Source: Chelativorans xinjiangensis (GTDB taxonomy: Bacteria > Pseudomonadota > Alphaproteobacteria > Rhizobiales > Rhizobiaceae). From it: DNA of 55,414 nucleotides. The DNA lies in assembly GCF_009812055.1 (NCBI RefSeq), contig NZ_WQNH01000032.1, positions 1 through 55,414 of the forward strand, given 5' to 3'. Shown here in pieces: positions 8,776-15,610 of this stretch (position 1 is its first letter; each line of letters opens with the position of its first letter). The notes below the pieces were generated by a model. The model was not told where the DNA came from. It was given only the letters and a program-made list of their open reading frames with translations, and ran no database searches. The position numbers were made by a program, and so were the translations under genes.

Positions 8776-10245
8776 TCAGAACTGCATGTATATGAACTCG
8801 CCGGCCTGCCAGCGGCCGACGACGATGAGTCCGAATATTCCGGCATAGTAGGCACTCCAGCGCAAGATTCGCGGAGCGGCGGCAAGGCGCTCGAAGAGCG
8901 GCCGGCGCTCGTCGAGGACTTCGACGGCGATCAGCACGAGGATCAGTACAGCGCCTAATGCGTGATCCGCCGTGAACGGATATCTCACGGCAAGTCCCGG
9001 CAGGCCGGGAAGAGCGGTCCAGATCTTGCCGATCACAATGGTTGCCTGGTCGATCGTGTGGGCGCGGAAGAAAATCCAACTCACCATTATGAGGTGAAAG
9101 GTCAAGACGATGCGCAGGAGGCGCAGGCTTGCGCTCGCGGCCATCTTCGGGAGAAAGGCCGCGACACCACTCCAAAAGCCTCGCGACACCAAGCCCGCCC
9201 ATACATAGGCGCCGTTCAGCGCGCCCCAGACGAGGAAGGTCCAGCCGATCCCGTAGCCGAGCCCGGCGTGCCACAGGCCGCTGACGATGAAGACGGCCAT
9301 GACGTTCATATAACGGCGGACGGCACCCACTTGGCTGCCGCCGAGGGGGATGTAGAGATAGTCACGGAACCAGTGGCTGAGCGAAATGTGCCAGCGCGAG
9401 GACCAGAACTCGGCCGTCGAGAGCGCGAGGTAGGGACGCCGGAAGTTCTCCATCAGCCTGATGCCGAACAGCAGCGAGATGCCGATGGCGATGTCGGAGT
9501 AGCCGGAGAAATCGCAATAGATCTGGAAGGCGAAGAAATAGACCGCGATCAGAAGCTCCATGGGGGAGGCGTAGGCCGCGATGCGGAACGTATTGTCGAC
9601 GACAGGCGCGAGATTGTCGGCGATTACCACCTTCTTGAAGAGGCCCCAGACGACGAGTTGCAGGCCTGCCAAGAAGAGGATTGAATCTGGCCTCAACACG
9701 CCGGCAATCTGCGGAATAAGACGCGGGGCGCGTTCTATGGGGCCGGCGAGGATCTTTGGGAACCAGGCAACGAAGAGGGCAAGCCTGCCTGCGTTAAGCT
9801 CGGGGTTCTGCACGCCACGATAGACGTCGATCACATAGCTTGCAGCCATGAAGGCGTAGAAGGAATATCCGACGGGAGCAGTGATGCCGAGGCGCGGGAG
9901 GACCATGTTCGGCAACGCGATATAGGCAGCGGCGAACCGCTCGATCTCGCTGGCGAGAAAGTCGTAGAATTTAAGCGCAGCGAGCGAGCCCAGAATGATC
10001 ACCAAACCGGCTGTAAAGATGAGGCGGCGCAGGCGCGTGCTACTGGTATGGGTGAGGCCGTAGCCGGTGGCCCACGCGCAGGCGATCACCGCCAACAGGA
10101 AGACGAGGTTGCCTGCGCCGAAGCTGCCGTAGAACACGATGCTGGCGAGAAGCAGCCACGGCCAACGCCAGTGGAGCGGGAGCCAGATGAAAACCAGCAG
10201 CGTCGCGACGAGGAATGGGAAGAAGCCGAAGGAGTTGAAGAGCAT
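8776..10245 (-). CDS. MBOAT-family membrane O-acyltransferase
   Basis: A 489-residue polytopic protein of the DltB/AlgI group. The family core is clear: YCDFSGYSDIAIGISLLFG, then ENFRRPYLALSTAEFWSSRWH, LSHWFRDYLYIPLGG, and the catalytic histidine in GLWHAGLGYG. Members move acyl groups (usually acetyl) to the periplasm for polysaccharide or cell-wall modification. The SGNH partner follows immediately. The gene sits 33 bases after a cytochrome c gene in the same operon, which is unusual company for an MBOAT. The acceptor glycan cannot be told from sequence. Confidence 0.9.
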   Translation of the reverse strand: MLFNSFGFFPFLVATLLVFIWLPLHWRWPWLLLASIVFYGSFGAGNLVFLLAVIACAWATGYGLTHTSSTRLRRLIFTAGLVIILGSLAALKFYDFLASEIERFAAAYIALPNMVLPRLGITAPVGYSFYAFMAASYVIDVYRGVQNPELNAGRLALFVAWFPKILAGPIERAPRLIPQIAGVLRPDSILFLAGLQLVVWGLFKKVVIADNLAPVVDNTFRIAAYASPMELLIAVYFFAFQIYCDFSGYSDIAIGISLLFGIRLMENFRRPYLALSTAEFWSSRWHISLSHWFRDYLYIPLGGSQVGAVRRYMNVMAVFIVSGLWHAGLGYGIGWTFLVWGALNGAYVWAGLVSRGFWSGVAAFLPKMAASASLRLLRIVLTFHLIMVSWIFFRAHTIDQATIVIGKIWTALPGLPGLAVRYPFTADHALGAVLILVLIAVEVLDERRPLFERLAAAPRILRWSAYYAGIFGLIVVGRWQAGEFIYMQF

Positions 10246-10278
10246 CCCGCATCGTCCCGTTCATACGCGCGTTGCGCC

Positions 10279-10845
10279 TCAGTAGGTTGCCCCACCGGCG
10301 CGCAACTCTTCCGGCACGTCGTCGATCGAAATGCCGCCGTTCAGGATAAGATAGTCGGCGATCGCCTCGCGCTCGGCCTGGGTGGTGTCGATCTCCACAT
10401 GGCTCGGCTTGTTCATCGTGCCGAGCCAGGCCTCGCGCGAACGGTCCTGCGTTATGACGACCGTAATGATGTGGCAGGACTGGCAGAACTCGAGCGTCAG
10501 GTCGCGGCCGTCGCGGGGCAGGGCAAGGCCGCCCGTATCGATGGTTTCGCCGCCCTTCGCCGCCGGAGGCATGGTGGCTGAAAGATAGGCTGCAAGCGTC
10601 TCGGTTTGTGTTTCGTCGAGCCTGGTGGAGAGGCCGTCAAGATAGGCCTTCCACGCGCCCCGGTCCTGGTTCGCCGATAGGATATCCCCCGGGTCCACTT
10701 TTCCCTCGGCGATGAGATTGCCGAGCAATGTCCTGCCGCCGTCAGGGATGAAGGAGAAAAGATCGTCTTCCTGTGCGGCGACCGGCAAGCCGACCGCCAG
10801 GGTCATTCCGAGAAGGGCTGCCGTGCATCCCAATATGTATTTCAT
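10279..10845 (-). CDS. Periplasmic mono-haem c-type cytochrome, copy 2
   Basis: A 188-residue exported protein. The start MKYILG at 10845 gives a clean signal peptide ending near VAAQ. One haem-binding CQSCH lies at residues 121-125. It is paralogous to the gene just upstream: both share PDGGR near residue 35, an ETLAxYL segment, CxxCH at the same position, and W..T...P.H....T..ER followed by PE.LR at the end. Its likely role is electron carrier for the E1 enzyme encoded upstream (inference). Haem-ligand choice is uncertain; TMNKPSH has a candidate methionine. Confidence 0.8.
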   Translation of the reverse strand: MKYILGCTAALLGMTLAVGLPVAAQEDDLFSFIPDGGRTLLGNLIAEGKVDPGDILSANQDRGAWKAYLDGLSTRLDETQTETLAAYLSATMPPAAKGGETIDTGGLALPRDGRDLTLEFCQSCHIITVVITQDRSREAWLGTMNKPSHVEIDTTQAEREAIADYLILNGGISIDDVPEELRAGGATY

Positions 10846-10876
10846 CAGTCGCCTCCGTACAGTTCGGCCTGCGTCC

Positions 10877-11431
10877 TCAGAAGCGCAGATCCTCCGGCAC
10901 CTTGTCGTAGGGAATGGGCATGTTAATCGCCGAATAGCGGGCGAAGGTCTCACGCTCCTTCTCCGTCATCGGCAGCTCCTTGTGGAACGGCGCCTTGAAG
11001 GTGCTGCGCCAGCCCTCCGCATCGCGGTCGTGGGCGAGGTAGCCGGTGAAGAAGGAATGGCAGAACTGGCAATTGGCGACCGCCAGTTCTTTCCCGTCAG
11101 GCGGAAGCGCGGCGGCGAGTTCCTCCGGGCTCGTTGCATCGGGGGACATGCCCTCCACCGGCATGTTGACCGCCAGGTAGGAAGCGAGCGTTTCGACTGC
11201 GTCGGATGACAGTGAAGGATCGGCGCTGGAGATCGTGGCCGACCAATCCTCTTCACCGGCAGTCCTGTGGATGAGCGCCTTAAGATCTACCGCGGAGGAT
11301 TGGGCAAGGCGCAGCAGCGTCTCACGCCCGCCATCAGGCATGAAATCGAATTCCGGCTGCGCGAGCAGGGTGCCGGCGCCCAGCCAAAGGGCGGCGCCAA
11401 CGATGATCGCCGTCTTGATCCCAGGCGTCAC
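10877..11431 (-). CDS. Periplasmic mono-haem c-type cytochrome, copy 1
   Basis: A 184-residue exported protein with a signal peptide (residues 1-24, ending LLAQ) and a single CQFCH at 121-125. The start codon is GTG, overlapping the stop of the zinc-finger gene by four bases (GTGA), with GAGGAGG upstream. This is strong evidence for translational coupling. A tandem duplication with the next gene is evident. It probably accepts electrons in the periplasm; the donor proposed from context is the Tat-exported E1 dehydrogenase. Confidence 0.8.
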   Translation of the reverse strand: MTPGIKTAIIVGAALWLGAGTLLAQPEFDFMPDGGRETLLRLAQSSAVDLKALIHRTAGEEDWSATISSADPSLSSDAVETLASYLAVNMPVEGMSPDATSPEELAAALPPDGKELAVANCQFCHSFFTGYLAHDRDAEGWRSTFKAPFHKELPMTEKERETFARYSAINMPIPYDKVPEDLRF

Positions 11432-11751
11432 GTTTCCTCCTCTTGGAGTGGAGCAAGCTCGGACGGCACACGGTGCGCAAAGGAGAAGATGGGCACATGC
11501 ATCTCCCGCTTTGCCTCCCCAGCGGGAAAGCCGCCGCCATGCATGAGATCGAGCGCCGTGATGGTCGCATCGTCATAGAAGCGCTCACCGCACCTGCCGC
11601 AGACAAGAGCCGGAATGTCCTCGACCACGACCAGGCGGTCGCCATGCCAGAATGAGGACTTTACCTTCTCCTCCCGCAGCGCCGTGCTGCCGCATTGCGG
11701 ACATTCATGATGCGCCGTCTCGGTGGCGGCTTGTGTGGCAGAGATGTTCAC
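11428..11751 (-). CDS. YgiT-type zinc finger protein
   Basis: A 107-residue protein with two Cys pairs (CPQCGS and CGRCGERFYDD) spaced as in the YgiT/MqsA N-terminal zinc finger. The start is taken as GTG at 11751 because AAGGAG lies six bases before it; the longer frame has no binding site. YgiT-type fingers are usually antitoxin or regulatory domains, but here there is no HTH and no toxin beside it. The body contains VKSSFWHGDRLVVVEDIPALVC. It is embedded in the E1-cytochrome operon. A role as metal-site protein or chaperone is possible but unproven. Confidence 0.75.
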   Translation of the reverse strand: MNISATQAATETAHHECPQCGSTALREEKVKSSFWHGDRLVVVEDIPALVCGRCGERFYDDATITALDLMHGGGFPAGEAKREMHVPIFSFAHRVPSELAPLQEEET

Positions 11752-11828
11752 GTGATTCTCCTTAGTACTTCCGGGCGCGAACCACCCCAAGCATCTGGTT
11801 CGCGCCCGGCTCCGGCCGGTGGAAGGAG

Positions 11829-12800
11829 TTAGCCGACCAGCTTCTTCGCTGCGCCGATGATGTGGTCAGCGTTCGGTCGCATCCACACGAACATCTCCGG
11901 CGAGGCGGGCGGCGGCGCGTCGGGAAAGGCCACGCGTTTGTAGCGTGCACCGTCGACATTCTCGGCCACGCGCGCGATCACCTCCGCGCCGGGACACAGC
12001 GTGTAATAGGACTGGTCGACGGTGAGCAGCCGCTTGGTCTTGTTGACCGAGTTCACCAGCGTCTCGGTATCCATCGGCTTCAGGCTCCTGAGGTCGATTG
12101 CCTCCACGTTCATACCTTCGGCTTTCAGCGCCTCGGCCGCCTTCATCACCTCCGGCATGCTGGCGCCGGATCCGACGATAGTGAGGTCGCTGCCCTCCAT
12201 GCGCACGATCGCCTTGTCGAGCGACACCTCGTACTGCTCGTCCGGCACTTCCTCGATGAGTTCTCGCAGGCCGGCCGGATAGAGATAGACGACGGGGTTC
12301 GGATCGCGCAGGGCCGAGACCATCATCCCCTTGGCGTCATAGGGCGTCGACGGGATCACCGTCTTCACGCCGGGAATGTGGGCGTAGTAGGTGTCGATTT
12401 CGTAATCGGAATGCTGTCCGGCGAAGCCCGGCGTCTGGCCGGTCATCTCCATAACGAAGACGACGGGCATCGAGGCCTTGCCGCCGGTCATATGTCGCAG
12501 CTTGCCGGCATGGTTCTGGATCACCTGGAAGGGCATACAGGCGCCTTGATAGGGCACGTATGTCGCGGCTCTGGAACCGGCGAGGCCGGCGCCCAGCGTG
12601 GCCGACACCATCCAGTTCTCGTCAATACCGGTGTTGACCACCCGGCCGCGGCCGAACTCCTTCTCCAGATTGATCACCGGCTTGCCGGGATTCGAGGCGA
12701 CCGGCGGGGTCAGTTCGAATATCCACAGCATGTTCGGATCCTGCTGCATCTCGTATTGCACGGCCTCCAGGACCGAATACATCCAGCTTTTGCGTGCCAT
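11829..12800 (-). CDS. 2-oxoacid dehydrogenase-type E1 beta subunit (TPP transketolase fold)
   Basis: A 323-residue E1 beta subunit. The family glutamate that activates the TPP aminopyrimidine is kept (GIDENW, E61), as is the conserved histidine in AGQHSDYE (H130), followed by AHIPGVKTVIPSTPYDAKGM. No signal peptide is present at the N-terminus (MARKSWMYSVLEAVQYEM). Since the alpha partner carries a Tat signal, beta may be exported with it as a folded complex. It starts 59 bases after alpha. Family members act on pyruvate, branched-chain 2-oxoacids or acetoin; the substrate here is not evident. Confidence 0.9.
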   Translation of the reverse strand: MARKSWMYSVLEAVQYEMQQDPNMLWIFELTPPVASNPGKPVINLEKEFGRGRVVNTGIDENWMVSATLGAGLAGSRAATYVPYQGACMPFQVIQNHAGKLRHMTGGKASMPVVFVMEMTGQTPGFAGQHSDYEIDTYYAHIPGVKTVIPSTPYDAKGMMVSALRDPNPVVYLYPAGLRELIEEVPDEQYEVSLDKAIVRMEGSDLTIVGSGASMPEVMKAAEALKAEGMNVEAIDLRSLKPMDTETLVNSVNKTKRLLTVDQSYYTLCPGAEVIARVAENVDGARYKRVAFPDAPPPASPEMFVWMRPNADHIIGAAKKLVG

Positions 12801-12859
12801 TGTCGTAACCTTTCATCTCGTGCCGGCGGCGGGGCGCCGGTCCTGCCGGTGCAGCCTCG

Positions 12860-14071
12860 TCAACCGAACTGGCGTGCCTCGACCGTGCCTTCGACGAAGA
12901 CGTGTCTGAGTCCGTCCTCGGGCTTGCAGAGCGGCTGCTCCGCTGCCCATGCGAAGGCGTCGGCAACTTCCTGCTTCACGGAGGCTTCAATCCCTTCGGC
13001 CCTGGCGGCGTCGATCACGCCCCAGTCGATCATGATCTTGCGGGCGATATCGACGGGATCACGCTGCATCCAGGCGCGCACTTCGCGCTCGGGCCTGAAG
13101 GAGGAGATGGCGAGCGGATCGTAGCCGAAGGCACCAAGCTCGCCGGGCTTGGCACCCGGAGCGCCCCAGTGGTTGTAGTAGCGGTAGGTCTTGGCCTCGA
13201 TCAGTGTTGCGCCTTCACCGGCGCGTGCCCGGTCCACCGCGGTTTTTGCTGCATTGTAGACCTGGATCACGTCCTGTCCGTCCACGACGATGCCGGGAAT
13301 GCCGTAAGGCGCTGCCGCGTCGGCGATGTCCTTCATCGGGCACGAATAGGAGTAGTGCGCGTACTGGTGATAGAGATTGTTCTCCAGCACGTATATGAAG
13401 GGCAGCTTGAGCAGTGCGGCGTTGTTGAGCGTGGAGTGGAAGTGCGGTGTCGCATAGGTGCCATCACCGCCGAAATTGACCACCACCTGGTCGCTGCCGC
13501 GCGCCTTGATGGCGAAGGCCGAGCCGGTGGCGATCACCGGGCCGGGGCCGATCATGCCATCGGCACCCATGAAGCCGACCTCCGGATCGGAAAGGTGCAT
13601 CTCGGCCGCATAGCCGCCGTTGAGGCCGGTGGCGCGGAAATCGTTCTCGGCCGCCATCAGCTTCATGTCGACGCCCTTGGCGAGCGCATGGCCGGTCGGC
13701 CGGTGCGTTGAATAGGCAAGATCGGCCTGCATAACGCCGCCCGAATTGCGCAACGCCGCGCACACACCCGTCGCGACAGCCTCCTGGCCGGCATAGAAAT
13801 GGTTGTAGCCGCGATACTCTGGATCAGTCAGCATTTTGTCCGCCATCGTGCGCTCGTGCCAGCGGATACGCAGGATGGTGGTAAACATATCGGTGAGTTG
13901 CTGGTCCGTGAGGTCCTTCGCCCAGAAACCGATCTCGCCATTGGCACGGGCGATGCTGGTACCGAAGGATACGGCGGCGCCCGCCATGGCAGCCGCTTTC
14001 AGGAAGCCGCGCCGTGAGGTCGCCATCGGCGACATGCGCTCTTCATTTTTGTGATCTGGATTGTCGAGCAT
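12860..14071 (-). CDS. Tat-exported E1 alpha subunit of a TPP-dependent dehydrogenase
   Basis: A 403-residue E1 alpha. Residues 19-25 are SRRGFLK, an exact Tat motif, followed by AAAMAGAAVSFGTS and an ARA cleavage site near residue 43. The TPP motif is complete: GDG at 202-204 and ENN at 230-232. YAGQEAVATG (93-102) and a SCPMKDIADAAAPYGIPG loop match pyruvate/acetoin dehydrogenase alphas. GGGAGAG six bases before the ATG supports this start, so the Tat signal is part of the product. E1 alphas are normally cytoplasmic and bound to lipoyl E2; there is no E2 or E3 nearby, but two cytochromes c are. First gene of a seven-gene operon, preceded by an FNR-like box. Confidence 0.92.
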   Translation of the reverse strand: MLDNPDHKNEERMSPMATSRRGFLKAAAMAGAAVSFGTSIARANGEIGFWAKDLTDQQLTDMFTTILRIRWHERTMADKMLTDPEYRGYNHFYAGQEAVATGVCAALRNSGGVMQADLAYSTHRPTGHALAKGVDMKLMAAENDFRATGLNGGYAAEMHLSDPEVGFMGADGMIGPGPVIATGSAFAIKARGSDQVVVNFGGDGTYATPHFHSTLNNAALLKLPFIYVLENNLYHQYAHYSYSCPMKDIADAAAPYGIPGIVVDGQDVIQVYNAAKTAVDRARAGEGATLIEAKTYRYYNHWGAPGAKPGELGAFGYDPLAISSFRPEREVRAWMQRDPVDIARKIMIDWGVIDAARAEGIEASVKQEVADAFAWAAEQPLCKPEDGLRHVFVEGTVEARQFG

Positions 14072-14166
14072 GACGTTCTCTCCCGTGAAGCGTCCCGTCC
14101 AACCCTGCTCCTGCAGTTGAACTCAGGACGCATAAAACAATTATTCACCAGGGAGAGTTGTTCTCA

Positions 14167-14180
14167 TTGATCTTCGTCAA
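14167..14180. promoter_or_regulatory. FNR/FixK-type box (TTGATCTTCGTCAA)
   Basis: TTGAT-N4-GTCAA about 103 bases before the E1 alpha start codon at 14071. With a normal leader this places it where a class II-like activator site could act on the leftward operon. Confidence 0.65.
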
Positions 14181-14312
14181 CGGTGACAAATGTCGATCGG
14201 TGCCGATGGACCAGGGCCTGCATCTCTGCCCGCCAGCGCCTGAGCCCGCATGGATTGCCTGGAACGACAACCATGCCTTGGGAAGTGATGTGCGGCCGAT
14301 TGCCGTGCGTTG

Positions 14313-14326
14313 TTGATGACGATCAA
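14313..14326. promoter_or_regulatory. Consensus FNR box (TTGATGACGATCAA)
   Basis: An exact TTGAT-N4-ATCAA palindrome 76 bases before the ATG of a small membrane peptide at 14402. It is the best FNR-family match in the window and lies back to back with the box at 14167. Confidence 0.75.
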
Positions 14327-14401
14327 GGAAGGAACCCGCCGGCATCTAAATTATGAAGCCTTCGTTCCAGGCGCGACCCGCGCAGCGGCGGAGCAGGTAA
14401 G

Positions 14402-14503
14402 ATGGGCGGCATGAGATCCCAAATAGCCATCTTGACGCTGGCGGCATTGGCGACGATTTTGGCGGTTGCGCTCGGCGCGCTTCTTTCGATGGCGATTATG
14501 TGA
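14402..14503 (+). CDS. 33-residue single-span membrane peptide
   Basis: ATG GGC GGC ATG opens a 33-codon frame ending TGA at 14503. After MGGMRSQ the rest is one hydrophobic helix (IAILTLAALATILAVALGALLS). It begins downstream of the consensus FNR box. Size and hydrophobicity resemble small subunits of respiratory oxidases, but I do not recognise the sequence, so this is only a shape argument. A purine-rich stretch before the ATG (GGAGCAGGTAAG) could bind ribosomes. The second ATG, four codons in, is an alternative start. Confidence 0.4.
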   Translation: MGGMRSQIAILTLAALATILAVALGALLSMAIM

Positions 14504-14504
14504 C

Positions 14505-14740
14505 CATGCGCGTCGTCTTCAGCCTCTTCGTGGGAAAGCTACCATCCAACTGCGACTTCCTCCTTGCATGCGGCCTTGACGACCTGCTTCGGAAGACCGA
14601 GAATTCCGGTTTCGCGACGAGGACATCGGCTATCTCGACGCGCTCGGATCCTTCAGGCCCGATTTCTTGGAAAGGTTAAGAGCGTTTCGCTTCACCGGCG
14701 ATATCCGCGCGGTTCCCGAGGGCACCCCGGTCTTCATCGG
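14505..14740 (+). pseudogene. Nicotinate phosphoribosyltransferase relic (N-terminal part)
   Basis: The first frame gives VVFSLFVGKLPSNCDFLLACG and a second, shifted by one near 14590, gives FRFRDEDIGYLDALGSF then RPDFLERLRAFRFTGDI and RAVPEGTPVF. Together these match consecutive N-terminal blocks of nicotinate phosphoribosyltransferases (NAD salvage). The family catalytic core, some 300 residues further on, is absent. The sequence runs on in frame into an unrelated hydrophobic tail. Confidence 0.7.
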
Positions 14741-14894
14741 AACAGCCATCATCCTGGCTGCCGTCGGTTTCGTCGGCTATCGCATGTGGGCGAACGACTG
14801 TGGAGCGCCGGTAGCCTTGGGACTCGGCGTGCTGACGGTGATCCCCGTCGTCGATCTGGTGCTGATGTATCTCGCCTTGGCGAGCCAGAACTGA
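14667..14894 (+). CDS. Chimeric ORF: phosphoribosyltransferase fragment fused to a two-span membrane tail
   Basis: A 75-codon open frame. Its first 21 residues are the nicotinate phosphoribosyltransferase relic; residues 22-75 hold two hydrophobic segments (GTAIILAAVGFVGYRMWA and GLGVLTVIPVVDLVLMYLAL) that I do not recognise. The junction falls near 14730. Whether it is translated is unknown; there is no convincing ribosome binding site before the ATG. Confidence 0.3.
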   Translation: MERLRAFRFTGDIRAVPEGTPVFIGTAIILAAVGFVGYRMWANDCGAPVALGLGVLTVIPVVDLVLMYLALASQN

Positions 14895-14996
14895 AATGTT
14901 GTGCTGTCTGTCGGGAAGTACGTCTTTGACTGCCGGCGTGCTTCAAATCGCCGCTGATTTCAGCGCTGGCTTGGGGGAAGCGGGAGGTCGACGGCA

Positions 14997-15371
14997 TTGG
15001 AACATTCAAGGATGCCAAGCCTCACGTCCAAGCGTCTTGCCGGCTCCTCGTGTGGTGGGTTTCTGATCAACGGAATCGCGGTGAGCCCGCTAGAAGACGA
15101 CGCTCCGATCCTTGTTGAAGAGGCTGTATGCATCGCGCTGGAGAGGAGCCGTTTCGTCGATGCTCCCCAGATCCGGGTAGGCGGTCGAGGCCGCGTTGTC
15201 CGTCTCACCGGGCTAGTGAAATCCGACGTCATGCGGGACGCTGCAGAAGCGGATGCCTGGTACGTGTTCGGAGTTGACGACGTCATCAACAAGATCGAAG
15301 TCAGGCCCTACCGGCGGACGATTCTGTCGCATTGTTGGCGGGACGCTCCGCTGCGCAAATCCGTAAAGTAG
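14997..15371 (+). CDS. BON-domain protein
   Basis: A 124-residue protein whose residues 37-105 form a BON domain: APILVEEAVCIALERS, then IRVGGRGRVVRLTGLV, and a final GVDDVINKIEV. BON domains bind phospholipid or act in envelope stress and are often found in low-oxygen stress regulons of rhizobia. There is no obvious signal peptide, so it may be cytoplasmic. The last 15 residues (RRTILSHCW onwards) look unlike the family and run into an RtcB relic, so the native C-terminus may be lost. Confidence 0.7.
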   Translation: MEHSRMPSLTSKRLAGSSCGGFLINGIAVSPLEDDAPILVEEAVCIALERSRFVDAPQIRVGGRGRVVRLTGLVKSDVMRDAAEADAWYVFGVDDVINKIEVRPYRRTILSHCWRDAPLRKSVK

Positions 15372-15490
15372 CGACGCGCTCGCTCGGCGCGGGCCATCCA
15401 GCCCTTCCGGAAGGATTTCGTGCGGTCGGACAGCCTTTCCTCATCGGCGGCAGCATGGGCACCGGCTCGTATGTTCGGGCAAACAAGCAC
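15362..15490 (+). pseudogene. RtcB (RNA-splicing ligase) relic
   Basis: The frame reading VATRSLGAGHPALPEGFRAV and then GQPFLIGGSMGTGSYV matches the RtcB block 'ATRAF.PGHP.LP..YR.VGQPVLIGGSMGTASYVL'. Only about 40 of roughly 470 residues survive; the upstream side joins the BON gene and the downstream side dissolves. Without the active-site histidines it cannot be functional. Confidence 0.65.
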
Positions 15491-15610
15491 GAGACCACCG
15501 CCTGTGGTGTCGATCGGCGGTCAAGCGTTCCTACTGAAAGATTGGCGATAAGTGCAGGGCGGTGCTATCCGGCGTCGGGAGCTTCGCTCAGTAGCTTAAG
15601 TAATGGCACC

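Noticed and set aside
8768-9274. Upstream extension of the SGNH gene to 491 codons
   Set aside because: The added part is antisense-like sequence within the MBOAT gene in another frame; the ATG at 8767 with the eight-base gap is the natural start.
11862-13124. 420-codon plus-strand open frame over the E1 beta and alpha genes
   Set aside because: It is antisense to two well-conserved genes, is histidine- and arginine-rich and has no family pattern. High-GC codon use keeps such frames open.
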